This document shows positions 25,092-33,719 of a stretch of 64,000 nucleotides of DNA, in pieces. Numbering within the stretch: the stretch's first letter is position 1; the number at the start of each line of letters is the position of its first letter. The notes below the pieces were generated by a model. The model was not told where the DNA came from, searched no databases, and saw only the letters and a list, made by a program, of their open reading frames with translations. Position numbers and translations under genes: made by a program. The DNA comes from SAR116 cluster bacterium AG-355-O21 (GTDB lineage: Bacteria; Pseudomonadota; Alphaproteobacteria; Thalassobaculales; Thalassobaculaceae): the NCBI GenBank assembly GCA_003280605.1, contig QCEM01000007.1, positions 1-64,000 on the forward strand, read 5' to 3'.

Positions 25092-26234
25092 ATGTTTGCA
25101 CGCAGTGTTTTTTCTGAAGAGCATGAAGTTTTCCGGCAATCCGTTCGGCGCTTTTGCGAAACCGAAATCGCCCCCCATCACGCAGAGTGGGAGCATAACG
25201 GCGCCGTCAGCCGAGAGGTCTGGTTAAAGGCAGGCGAGCAGGGCTTATTATGTTGCTCTGTGCCGGAAGAATTTGGCGGCCCCGGCGGTGATTTTTTAAT
25301 GTCGGCGATTGTGGTTGAAGAATTATCGCGGATTGGCGCCACCGGCCCAGGTTTTTATCTGCATTCCGAAATTGTCGCCCCTTATCTAGTTCATTACGGC
25401 ACCGAAGACCAACAGCGCGAGTGGCTGCCCAAAATGGTGCGCGGCGAAACCATTGGTGCCGTCGCGATGTCGGAACCGGCCGCCGGTTCCGACCTGCAGG
25501 GGATCAAGACCACAGCGATCCGCGATGGTGATGATCTGGTTATCAATGGCTCCAAGGTATTTATTACCAATGGACAATTATCTGACCTGGTCATCGTTGT
25601 CGCCAAGACCGATCCCAATGCCGGCGCCAAAGGCACCAGTCTGGTCCTGGTGGAACGCGGCCGCGAAGGCTTCAACCGTGGCCGTAATTTGGAAAAGATC
25701 GGCTGGAAGGCACAAGATACCTCAGAGCTGTTTTTTGACAATGTGCGGGTCCCGGTCACCAATCTTCTGGGCGGCGAGAATCGTGGTTTCATTCAGCTGG
25801 TAGAGCAGTTACCACAGGAGCGTTTGCTGGTTTCCATGCGCGCCGCAACAGCCATTGAGACGGCCCTGGAATGGACCGTCAAATATACCAGCGACCGCAA
25901 AGCCTTTGGTAAATCAATCGCCGAGTTTCAAAACACCCGTTTCAAATTGGCCGAAGTGAAAGCCAAAGCAACCATGATGCGGGTTTTCATCGACCATTGC
26001 ATCCAGCAGCACATGGACGGTGAATTAGACGCTACCGATGCCGCCATCGCCAAACTACAAAGCACCGAGATGCTCAGTGACGTCCTTGATGAATGCCTGC
26101 AATTGCATGGTGGCTATGGCTATATGTGGGAATATCCGATCGCCCGCGCGTGGGCCGATGCGCGGATGTCACGTATTGCCGGTGGCACCAGTGAAATCAT
26201 GAAGGAAATTATTGGCCGTTCACTGTTTGCATAG
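25092..26234 (+). CDS. Acyl-CoA dehydrogenase
   Basis: 380 residues, standard ACAD length: N-terminal helical domain, FAD/substrate beta domain (GAVAMSEPAAGSDLQGIKT) and C-terminal domain with LHGGYGYMWEYPIARAWADA and GGTSEIMKEIIGRSLF. The residue before GGTSEI is not the Glu of medium-chain enzymes; the Glu in LPQERLLVSM is the likely catalytic base, as in isovaleryl/long-chain types. It introduces the 2,3-double bond into an acyl-CoA, passing electrons to ETF. The gene is the first of a pair with the acyl-CoA ligase (17 bases downstream) and is divergent from the SDR operon, sharing its regulatory region. Confidence 0.9.
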   Translation: MFARSVFSEEHEVFRQSVRRFCETEIAPHHAEWEHNGAVSREVWLKAGEQGLLCCSVPEEFGGPGGDFLMSAIVVEELSRIGATGPGFYLHSEIVAPYLVHYGTEDQQREWLPKMVRGETIGAVAMSEPAAGSDLQGIKTTAIRDGDDLVINGSKVFITNGQLSDLVIVVAKTDPNAGAKGTSLVLVERGREGFNRGRNLEKIGWKAQDTSELFFDNVRVPVTNLLGGENRGFIQLVEQLPQERLLVSMRAATAIETALEWTVKYTSDRKAFGKSIAEFQNTRFKLAEVKAKATMMRVFIDHCIQQHMDGELDATDAAIAKLQSTEMLSDVLDECLQLHGGYGYMWEYPIARAWADARMSRIAGGTSEIMKEIIGRSLFA

Positions 26235-26251
26235 GCGCAAGGGGTTTTCCG

Positions 26252-27811
26252 ATGGATGACTACGCACAACTGCACCCCGGTGCCTTTGCCGCCCGAACGC
26301 CGGACCGGCCGGCGGTCATTATGGCCAATGGCGGCCGGGTGATTAGCTTCAGCGAATATGAAGCCCTATCGAACCAATGTGCGCATCTGTTGCGGCAACT
26401 GGGATTGGTGCGCGGCGACAGACTTGCGATTTTCATGGAAAACCACCCGCTTTACCTGCCTCTGACTTGGGGTGGTATGCGCGCCGGCTTGCGGGTGACG
26501 GCGATCGCAACCCACCTTAGCGCCGCTGAAATTGACTATATTTTAGACGATAGCGCAGCACGTGCGCTATTCACCAGCGCCGCCAAAGCTAATATTGCCG
26601 GCACCTTGGTCGCCGCAACAGTTGCGCCGGCAGCACGCTTCATGCTCGATGGTTCGATTGCCGGTTTTGGTGATCTTGACCAGGCCCTTGCGGCCCAACC
26701 CATAACGCCGATCGCCAATCAATCTGAAGGGGTTGAGATGTTGTATTCCTCCGGCACCACCGGGCGGCCCAAAGGCGTCAAAAAAGTCTTACCCGAGCTG
26801 CCGTTTGGCGAGCCTGCCAATTGGCATCGTGAGATGATGGCGCTCTATGGTGTGGATGAAAATGCTATTTACCTGTCGCCGGCGCCGCTTTATCACGCCG
26901 CACCGCTGATGTTTAACATCCGCAACAATCGCTTTGGCGGCACCTCGGTGATCATGGAGAAGTTTGACGCCGAACAGGCTTTAGCTCTGATCGAAAAATA
27001 TAAAATCACCCATAGCCAATGGGTGCCGACGCATTTCATTCGCATGTTGCGCCTTGCCGCCGAAATTCGCGGTAAATACGATCTATCCAGTCATAAGGTC
27101 GCGGTCCATGCAGCCGCCCCCTGCCCAATTGATGTGAAACGGCAGATGATTGAATGGTGGGGACCGATCATTCGTGAATATTATGCTGGTTCCGAAGGCA
27201 ATGGCTATGTCGCGATTGACAGCCATCACTGGCTTCAGCGCCCCGGCTCCGTGGGCAAAGCCCTGATTGGCACCTTGCGAATTTGTGATGAAGACGGTGC
27301 GGAGGTGCCGACCGGCACCCCAGGCACCGTTTATTTTGAGGGTGGACCGGTTTTTGATTATCACAATGACCCGGAAAAAACCGCGCAATCGCGTCATCCA
27401 AAAGGCTGGAGCACGCTGGGCGACGTTGGGTATGTTGATGCCGACGGGTATTTATTTTTAACCGACCGGCGCGCCTTCACGATCATCTCCGGCGGCGTCA
27501 ATATCTACCCCCAGGAATGTGAAAATCTGCTCACCGGCCATCCCCGGGTGATGGATGCAGCCGTCATTGGCGTGCCGAACGCAGAGTTCGGCGAAGAGGT
27601 AAAAGCCGTGGTCCAGCCTGTTGATATGGGCGACGCAAACGCTGATCTGGAAGCCGAGCTTATGGCCTATTGCCGGCAGCACTTAAGCCATGTCAAATGC
27701 CCTCGGACAATCGATTTTGTTGAAAAACTGCCTCGACAAGAAAACGGCAAGCTCTATAAACAAAAGCTCCGCGACACCTATTGGGTTGGCCACGCAAACC
27801 AAATCGTTTAA
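26252..27811 (+). CDS. AMP-dependent acyl-CoA synthetase/ligase
   Basis: 519 residues, ANL superfamily. The P-loop-like motif is MLYSSGTTGRPKGVKK, the A5 region is REYYAGSEGNGY, the hinge motif GDVGYVDADGYLFLTDRR, and the C-terminal catalytic Lys lies in LPRQENGKLYKQKLR. It activates a carboxylic acid to its CoA ester at the expense of ATP to AMP, supplying substrate to the adjacent acyl-CoA dehydrogenase. Layout resembles FadD3/FadD17-like ligases of side-chain acids. It is followed by an AT-rich segment with a T7 run. Confidence 0.9.
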   Translation: MDDYAQLHPGAFAARTPDRPAVIMANGGRVISFSEYEALSNQCAHLLRQLGLVRGDRLAIFMENHPLYLPLTWGGMRAGLRVTAIATHLSAAEIDYILDDSAARALFTSAAKANIAGTLVAATVAPAARFMLDGSIAGFGDLDQALAAQPITPIANQSEGVEMLYSSGTTGRPKGVKKVLPELPFGEPANWHREMMALYGVDENAIYLSPAPLYHAAPLMFNIRNNRFGGTSVIMEKFDAEQALALIEKYKITHSQWVPTHFIRMLRLAAEIRGKYDLSSHKVAVHAAAPCPIDVKRQMIEWWGPIIREYYAGSEGNGYVAIDSHHWLQRPGSVGKALIGTLRICDEDGAEVPTGTPGTVYFEGGPVFDYHNDPEKTAQSRHPKGWSTLGDVGYVDADGYLFLTDRRAFTIISGGVNIYPQECENLLTGHPRVMDAAVIGVPNAEFGEEVKAVVQPVDMGDANADLEAELMAYCRQHLSHVKCPRTIDFVEKLPRQENGKLYKQKLRDTYWVGHANQIV

Positions 27812-27841
27812 CTTTTTCAACGTATAATAATATTTTTGCGG

Positions 27842-27867
27842 TGCTGCCGAGACGGATGCATTTTTTT
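27842..27867 (+). terminator. Possible weak intrinsic terminator after the acyl-CoA ligase
   Basis: TGC (27842-27844) and CCG (27847-27849) can pair with CGG (27853-27855) and GCA (27858-27860), with a 2x2 internal loop, followed directly by seven T residues (27861-27867). The stem is weak, so this is tentative. Confidence 0.3.
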
Positions 27868-27910
27868 GCCGTAAACTACCATTCGGTGAAAATGACATGC
27901 TGCTCTTGGA

Positions 27911-28473
27911 ATGCATAAAATCCTGAGAAAGTTTAAACGCGAGCATAAGTCGAGTGCCGAATTGCTAAATATATTCGAGCATCAAATCGATTTGATTGCT
28001 GCCGCCGAGCATCCTGATATCGACATTGTCGACGGGGTGATTGAGTATTTCGCAAGCTTTTTGCTGCATGTGCACCACCCCAAAGAAGAAATCGTCTTAG
28101 CGGCCTTAAAGGCGCGGGTGGCAGATGAAATTGCCGAATTGTCGGCGATCAACAACGAGCATTTCGCCTTTCACCAACGCATTCACAACTTCGCCGAGAC
28201 GGTTCGGGGGGGGGGTTGGGAGAAGGCTCATTGGTGATGGAACGCCAAGCTTTTGTTGATTTAGCGCATGAGTTCATAGACCTGGAGCGCGCCCATATGG
28301 CGTTGGAGGAAAAAGTTTTTTTCCCGCTCGCCCGTGAATGCCTGACGGCGGAAGATTGGCAGGCCATTGAGGCTAGCATCGCCGCCGACCCGGCCTTCAA
28401 GCCGGCGGTGAACCGCCGCCATGCCCAGCTGCGTCGAGAAATTCGTGTCTGGCAAAAAGAAAACGACGGTTAA
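27911..28473 (+). pseudogene. Hemerythrin-like protein split by a frameshift at a G10 tract
   Basis: Two frames together make one hemerythrin (HHE) domain protein of about 187 residues. The first (27911-28237) has the helices with LLHVHHPKEEIVLAAL and INNEHFAFHQRIHNF, then runs through the G tract and stops. The second (open from 28216) continues with FVDLAHEFIDLERAHMALEE and KVFFPLARECL, supplying the last His and Glu iron ligands. The tract at 28206-28215 has ten G; eight or eleven would join the frames as TVR-GG-LGEGSLVMERQ. Such proteins bind a non-haem di-iron centre and sense or store O2 or NO. The break may be a sequencing error, a true inactivation, or phase variation. The tail overlaps the convergent synthetase gene by four bases. 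Confidence 0.75.
28206..28215 (+). repeat. Homopolymeric G10 tract in the hemerythrin gene
   Basis: Ten consecutive G residues inside a coding helix-helix linker. It is the longest mononucleotide G run I noticed in the window and marks the exact point where the reading frame is lost. Confidence 0.95.
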
Positions 28474-30608
28474 TCAACAACAATCAAAGCATCAACCACC
28501 GTCACACCTGCGCCGTCAGCATGCACGATCACAGGGTTAAGATCGATTTCGGCAAGATGATCACGGTGGCCAACCGCCAAGGTTCCAAGATCAACAATTA
28601 ATTGGATCAGCGCCGCCCGGTCCGCTGCCGGCTGGCCGCGATAGCCGGCAAGCAAATCCGCCAGCCGGCTTTCGGCCAGTAAAGCTGCGGCATCGGCTGG
28701 GGAAATCGGCAGTGGCGCGGTGCGGGTATCATCGACCAATTCTGCCAACACGCCCCCTGGCCCAACCGTCACCATCGGCCCAAAGGTCGGATCTCGGTAA
28801 ACCCCGACGATGACCTCAACGCCAGGGGCGGCCATCGCTTGCACCAAAACCCCATCGACCTGGATCGCTGCGGCATCAGCAGTCTGCATAAGTTTTTCAA
28901 ACTGCCGGCTCACGGCCACATCACCGATGACATTCAGCGCCAACAAGCCAACATCACTTTTGTGCGCCAGGTCCCTTGCCTGCCCTTTCAACGCGACGGC
29001 ACCGTCAATCTTGGCCGCTGCCGCGACGGCCGCATCGGCGGTCCGCGCCAAGCTGCCTTCGGCGATCGCCAAACCGTGTTGCCGCAGCCAGTCATGTGCC
29101 TGGTATTCAGCCAGCGGGCCAGGGTCTGTCAAAGCTGCCGGGCGGGCCACGGGCGGGACCGGAACGGCACTTTGGAAAGCCTTTCGCCGACAGCCATAAT
29201 CATAAAGCGCACGCGCCGCTGCGGCGCAGTTAAGTGGGTTGGTGAACAGCGGAAACCCCGAACTGGTCAACACCTCGACAGCGGTTGGATGTGGCACCGT
29301 ATAGGACCAGAAAAAAACCGGCTTATCGGTCGCGGCACGGACAGCTTGCAAGGCGCTGCGATCTTCTTCAATCCGTCCCGGCAAACGTGCCGAGGCGACA
29401 GCGATCACACTGCCAATGCCCGGGGCATGGCGTAACAGTTCAACCAGCCCGGCATAGCCAAGGTGATGGATCGCCTGGGCCGTCGCATCAACAGGGTTGT
29501 GCGAGCTGCCATAGGCCGGCAAATGGGCGTCAACAGACCTGCGCGTGGCCGCATCTAAAACCGGCACATCCAGGCCGGCCGCAGCGGCGTTATCGGCCAT
29601 CCAGCCACCGGCACCGCCTGAGGCGGTGAAAATCGCGGTGCTGGCATTGGCCGGCAATAGATCACCCATGAAGGCAAACCCGGCGGCCAGATCAACGGCC
29701 TGTTCAGGGGTTTCCGCCTCGATGATGGCATAATGCCGGAACATCGCCCGATAACTGCCATGGGCACCAGCAAGGGCGGCAGTGTGGGACAGGGCAGCAC
29801 GTTCACCTGCTGCCGACTTACCAACTTTGACGGCAATAATCGGCTTGCCGGCGCGCAGGGCCTTTTCGGCGGCACGCCGAAACACGGCGGCGGTTTTTAC
29901 ATTTTCTAAAAACAGGATGAAAACATCTGCTTCGTCCTGATCAACCAACCATTCAACCAGCTCGAAACTTTCGACCTGCGCTTCATTGCCCGTGGTGACC
30001 ACATGGCTAAAGCGCAGCCGCTTTGCCCGTCCTTGATCCAAAAATGAAAATCCGACACCGCCTGACTGGCCGATCACGGCAACACGGCCACTCCGCGAGC
30101 CTGCGGGCGGGTCAAGCGCACCATCAAGGTCAACAACCGGCGAAAAAGTCGGGGCCAGTTTGCTTTGTAAATTCGCAAACCCTTCAGAATTGGGGCCAAT
30201 AATCAGCATCCCGGAACGCGCTGCAATGGCCGCAATTTCGGCTTGCAAGTCGCGCCCCCCAGCGCTGCTTTCTTCTGCAAATCCGGAGGTAATAATTTGC
30301 GCCGCCTTGACCCCTTTGGCGGCACAATCATCAAGCACTGCCGGCACATGCGGTGCCGGCACGATGATGATCGCCATATCCACGTCGCCAGGCACCTCAG
30401 ATACGCTGGCATATGCTTTCCGGCCGGCCACCTCGGCGGCGCTGCGACTGATCGGGATAAGTTCGGCAGCAAAGTCATGGCGATCCATGACCGCAATGAG
30501 CCGCCCGCGCAGCGACGACATATCATCGCTGGCCCCAACAACCGCAAACCGGCGCGGCTGCAACAAGGCCCCAAAATCACGCTGGGGCAGGTCGGATGCG
30601 CCTGTCAC
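28470..30608 (-). CDS. ADP-forming acyl-CoA synthetase (fused alpha/beta, NDP-forming type)
   Basis: 712 residues: a CoA-binding domain (RFAVVGASDDMSSLRGRLI), two succinyl-CoA ligase-like domains with the phospho-His region, and a C-terminal ATP-grasp domain (from about residue 500: AEYQAHDWLRQHGLAIAEGS; DVGLLALNVIGDVAV). This is the single-chain acetate/pimeloyl-CoA ligase (ADP-forming) arrangement. It makes CoA esters reversibly. The GTG start lies six bases downstream of the acyl-CoA dehydrogenase stop, so it is the last gene of the PrpD-ECH-ACAD-ACAD-synthetase operon. Substrate is unknown; some family members act on lactate-, pimelate- or feruloyl-like acids. Confidence 0.88.
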   Translation of the reverse strand: MTGASDLPQRDFGALLQPRRFAVVGASDDMSSLRGRLIAVMDRHDFAAELIPISRSAAEVAGRKAYASVSEVPGDVDMAIIIVPAPHVPAVLDDCAAKGVKAAQIITSGFAEESSAGGRDLQAEIAAIAARSGMLIIGPNSEGFANLQSKLAPTFSPVVDLDGALDPPAGSRSGRVAVIGQSGGVGFSFLDQGRAKRLRFSHVVTTGNEAQVESFELVEWLVDQDEADVFILFLENVKTAAVFRRAAEKALRAGKPIIAVKVGKSAAGERAALSHTAALAGAHGSYRAMFRHYAIIEAETPEQAVDLAAGFAFMGDLLPANASTAIFTASGGAGGWMADNAAAAGLDVPVLDAATRRSVDAHLPAYGSSHNPVDATAQAIHHLGYAGLVELLRHAPGIGSVIAVASARLPGRIEEDRSALQAVRAATDKPVFFWSYTVPHPTAVEVLTSSGFPLFTNPLNCAAAARALYDYGCRRKAFQSAVPVPPVARPAALTDPGPLAEYQAHDWLRQHGLAIAEGSLARTADAAVAAAAKIDGAVALKGQARDLAHKSDVGLLALNVIGDVAVSRQFEKLMQTADAAAIQVDGVLVQAMAAPGVEVIVGVYRDPTFGPMVTVGPGGVLAELVDDTRTAPLPISPADAAALLAESRLADLLAGYRGQPAADRAALIQLIVDLGTLAVGHRDHLAEIDLNPVIVHADGAGVTVVDALIVVD

Positions 30609-30614
30609 AACAGC

Positions 30615-31760
30615 TTAACGCAGGCCTAACCCACGGGCGATAATGCCGCGCAAAATCTCCGTCGTACCGCCTTGGATGGTGAGTTTCGGTGCAATCAACA
30701 AATTGCTGGTGAGCGCCATTTCAAAGCGGCTGCAAGCCGCTGGATCATTGTCGATCAGGCTGCCGAGATCCCGGCAAATCCCCGGCAGTTTCTGCATCCA
30801 AACCGTGCCGAGATCCTTGACGATTGAGGCCTCTAAAACAGGTTCTTTGCCTGCCGCCAACATGCCGGCAACCGAAATTGACATTCGCCGCATGGTGAAC
30901 AACTGCGCCACCAATCGGCCAAGACCTTCAGCGGCCCGAGAATCTGGACTTGGGCCAACCAAATTGACCAATTCGATCAACACCGCGATGGTTTCTAAGA
31001 AACGCTCGGGTCCGGAACGCTCATAGGCAAGTTCCGCCGTCGCCTGCGCCCAGGCATTATCTTCTTCGCCAAGCAGATGGTTGGCCGGCATGTCGACGTC
31101 TTCAAAAACCACCTCATTGAAGTCGTGATCACCATTTGGCCAGAAGATCGGCCGCACGTTGATGCCGGGCTTTTTCATATCGACCAAAAACTGCGTCAAG
31201 CCATGACGGCGGTTTTCTTTGGTTGGCGGTGAGGTGCGGAATAAGCCGATCATATAATCAGCTTCATGCGCCGCAGTGGTCCACACTTTCGTGCCGTTTA
31301 AGCGCCACCCTTCATTGGTCCGCTCGGCGCGCGCTTTAGCGGCGAAGAGATCGGAACCTGAGTCAGGCTCGCTCATGCCGATCGCAAACGTGCACTCACC
31401 AGCGATAATCCGGGGCAGCACATCACGCTTTAAAGCTTCATCACCATATTTCAAAATCACTGGTCCGCTTTGCCGGTCGGCGGTGAAATAAACTTGGCTT
31501 GGGGCCCGCGCCACCAAGAATTCCTCGGTGATCACATAACGTTCCAGAAAGCTGCGCTCTTGACCGCCATATTCCTTTGGCCAGGTCAGGCCGATCCAGC
31601 CCTTGGCAGCGACCTTACGTGAAAATTCATGGTCAAAACCGCGCCGCGACGGACGGTCCAGATGATCGCTGTTCTCGGCCAAGAAGGCTCGAACTTCGCT
31701 GCGCAAATCCTCGGCAGCGTCTGGCAAACGAATGGGATCAAATTGAATGGCTTGGCTCAT
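30615..31760 (-). CDS. Acyl-CoA dehydrogenase (large partner of a pair)
   Basis: 381 residues with the complete ACAD layout: WIGLTWPKEYGGQERSFLER near the N-terminus, the FAD-loop FAIGMSEPDSGSDLFAAKA, WTTAAHEADYMIGLFRT and the C-terminal IQGGTTEILRGIIARGLGL. The segment AYERSGPERFLE is shared with the acyl-CoA dehydrogenases that form heteromers in steroid side-chain breakdown (FadE26/ChsE4-like). The next gene upstream (31782-32837) is a shorter ACAD; the two are 21 bases apart and probably form an alpha2-beta2 enzyme. Conclusion on heteromer formation is inference from context and length. Confidence 0.88.
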   Translation of the reverse strand: MSQAIQFDPIRLPDAAEDLRSEVRAFLAENSDHLDRPSRRGFDHEFSRKVAAKGWIGLTWPKEYGGQERSFLERYVITEEFLVARAPSQVYFTADRQSGPVILKYGDEALKRDVLPRIIAGECTFAIGMSEPDSGSDLFAAKARAERTNEGWRLNGTKVWTTAAHEADYMIGLFRTSPPTKENRRHGLTQFLVDMKKPGINVRPIFWPNGDHDFNEVVFEDVDMPANHLLGEEDNAWAQATAELAYERSGPERFLETIAVLIELVNLVGPSPDSRAAEGLGRLVAQLFTMRRMSISVAGMLAAGKEPVLEASIVKDLGTVWMQKLPGICRDLGSLIDNDPAACSRFEMALTSNLLIAPKLTIQGGTTEILRGIIARGLGLR

Positions 31761-31781
31761 TATCTTAGCTCCGGTTTTGCT

Positions 31782-32837
31782 TTAAGCAGCAGTAATAGTT
31801 TTCCAAAAAGCGTCGCCGCCTTGGGCAGCAAAATGTCGTCCCAGGCGCTCCGCCCACTGGGCCTCACGACCGAATTGATCGCGCCAGGCCCACATCCGTT
31901 GGACGTAACGGTGCAGCGGGTGATCAGCGGTAAAACCAATTGCCCCGTGAACCTGGTGGGCAATCAAGCCGCCTTCGTTGACGGCCTCACCGGCGCGAAT
32001 TTTCGCACTGGCGATGTCCACAAAGGCTGCCGACGGACGGTTCGCTTGCTCCAGCGCAAAAGCCGCCGATGCGGCAGCCGCAACCACCGCCGCCGTTTCC
32101 TCGGCAAGCCGGGCCAGTAAATGCTGAACCGCTTGAAATTTAGCGATCGGACGACCAAACGCGATACGATCTTGTGAATAGCTGACGCACATCTTCAGGG
32201 CGCCTTCAAAGGCACCGGCCACAGCCATTGCCGCCATCGCCGCCCCAAGCAGTTCAAGCTCATCATGCTCCAGATCAACGGCCGCTGCCGATATCGCCGG
32301 CACGGCATTCAGCGTGACGGTATCAAAGCTGTCACCGGCCGCATCGACGCCGGGCTCAATGCCGACATTGTCTAGTGCCACCAATGCCGCTGTCGGGCCT
32401 GCGGTACCGTCGGCCAAAACAGCGAGGAACTGCGCATGTTCGGCAAAAGCGACAGCCGATAAGCGGCCACTTACACGGCCTTCGGCATCGATGCTGACGG
32501 CAGCACCATTGCTGGCCGATGAGACTGTCATGATGCCCTCAGGTAAGGCGATATTGGCACGGTCCAACAACCACACCGCCAATAAATGTGGCACCAACGG
32601 CAGGGCCACCGCATGGGCCCCTGCAACGCGAATGATCTCGAAGGTATCGGCAACCGACAAGGCGGCCCCACCGGCAGCTTCGCTGGCCCAAGCGCGTGTT
32701 AACCCGCCCTCGTCCAAGGCTTGCCAAAGACTATCGCGCCAAGCTTCATCCTTGGCATTGATAATCGTCTGTGGGTCACCCAAATCTTCAAAGATTTTGC
32801 GGGTGGTATCGACGATGATGTCTGTCATTTCGCTCAT
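31782..32837 (-). CDS. Acyl-CoA dehydrogenase (short partner)
   Basis: 351 residues, shorter than usual. The C-terminal domain is recognisable (FEGALKMCVSYSQDRIAFGR then PIAKFQAVQHLLARLAEE; VHGAIGFTADHPLHRYVQRM) but the usual GGTSEI motif is replaced, and the middle FAD/substrate domain is degenerate (no clear SEPxAGSD). This matches the non-FAD-completing partner of heteromeric ACADs (FadE27/ChsE5 type). It lies between the ECH gene (64 bases) and the large ACAD gene (21 bases). A second ATG three codons in is possible. A role as partner is inferred. Confidence 0.83.
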   Translation of the reverse strand: MSEMTDIIVDTTRKIFEDLGDPQTIINAKDEAWRDSLWQALDEGGLTRAWASEAAGGAALSVADTFEIIRVAGAHAVALPLVPHLLAVWLLDRANIALPEGIMTVSSASNGAAVSIDAEGRVSGRLSAVAFAEHAQFLAVLADGTAGPTAALVALDNVGIEPGVDAAGDSFDTVTLNAVPAISAAAVDLEHDELELLGAAMAAMAVAGAFEGALKMCVSYSQDRIAFGRPIAKFQAVQHLLARLAEETAAVVAAAASAAFALEQANRPSAAFVDIASAKIRAGEAVNEGGLIAHQVHGAIGFTADHPLHRYVQRMWAWRDQFGREAQWAERLGRHFAAQGGDAFWKTITAA

Positions 32838-32901
32838 AAAAGGGGCTCCATCCCTTGTCGTGGTAACTGCTCTTGCCCTACGGCAGACGGCAAGACCTGC
32901 G

Positions 32902-33687
32902 TCAGCGGCCCTGGAAGTTTGGCACCCGGCGCTCGGAGGTGGCCTTCACGCCTTCGCGAAAGTCCTCCGTCGCCTGTAACCATTGTTGTTGTTTTAATTC
33001 ATGTGCGGTGGCGGCCGCAACCCGCTCCGCCAGACCTGCACGCAAGGTATCCCGGGTGGCAACAACCGCCAGCGGTGCATTGGTGGCAATTTCGCGGGCC
33101 AGCTCAATGGCGGTCGCACGCACGTCGGCCAGCGGCACCAACATATCTGCCATGCCCATCTCAACAGCTTCTTCGCCTTTAAAGCGGCGGCTGGTGTAAA
33201 ACACCATCGAGGCTTTTTGCCTGCCGATCAGCTCCGGCAAGGTGGTGGTCAAACCAAATCCGGGATGAAACCCAAGGCGGGTAAAGTTTGCCGCAAACCG
33301 GCCTTCCGGGCACGTGACACGAAAATCAGCCGAGATCGCCAAACCAAGGCCGCCACCAATTGCAGCCCCTTGCACGGCGGCAATAATCGGCTTGCGGCTG
33401 CTAAAGATGCGCACCGCTTCTTCATAGAGATGTGCGGTATTGCGATCACGGGTGTGCTGGGTGCCGGAGCCGTCGCCAAAATTGGCGCCCGCGCAGAATG
33501 ACTTACCGGCGGAACACAGCACAATCGCCCGGCAATCACTGCGCTCGCCAAACACGTCACAAGCTGACGACAGCTGACTGATCAACTCGAAGTCGAAAAA
33601 ATTATGTGGCGGTCGATTGATTTCCATCACCGCGACATTCTGATCGATGTCGATGTTTAATTCCGAGAAGTCGTTTATGGTTTTCAT
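32902..33687 (-). CDS. Enoyl-CoA hydratase/isomerase family protein
   Basis: 261 residues, crotonase fold: SAGKSFCAGANFGDG (oxyanion hole), VQGAAIGGGLGLAISADFRV and FTRLGFHPGFGLTTTLPELI. The second block lacks the typical catalytic Glu pair of hydratases (position reads GLGL with FHPGFG), so it may be an isomerase or another CoA-ester enzyme. It sits in the operon between MmgE/PrpD (32 bases upstream) and the paired acyl-CoA dehydrogenases. Four crotonase-fold proteins besides this one occur in the window, which fits a region devoted to acyl-CoA breakdown. Confidence 0.83.
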   Translation of the reverse strand: MKTINDFSELNIDIDQNVAVMEINRPPHNFFDFELISQLSSACDVFGERSDCRAIVLCSAGKSFCAGANFGDGSGTQHTRDRNTAHLYEEAVRIFSSRKPIIAAVQGAAIGGGLGLAISADFRVTCPEGRFAANFTRLGFHPGFGLTTTLPELIGRQKASMVFYTSRRFKGEEAVEMGMADMLVPLADVRATAIELAREIATNAPLAVVATRDTLRAGLAERVAAATAHELKQQQWLQATEDFREGVKATSERRVPNFQGR

Positions 33688-33719
33688 CTGTTGGCGTCCC
33701 TCACCTTCATATTTCTAAT

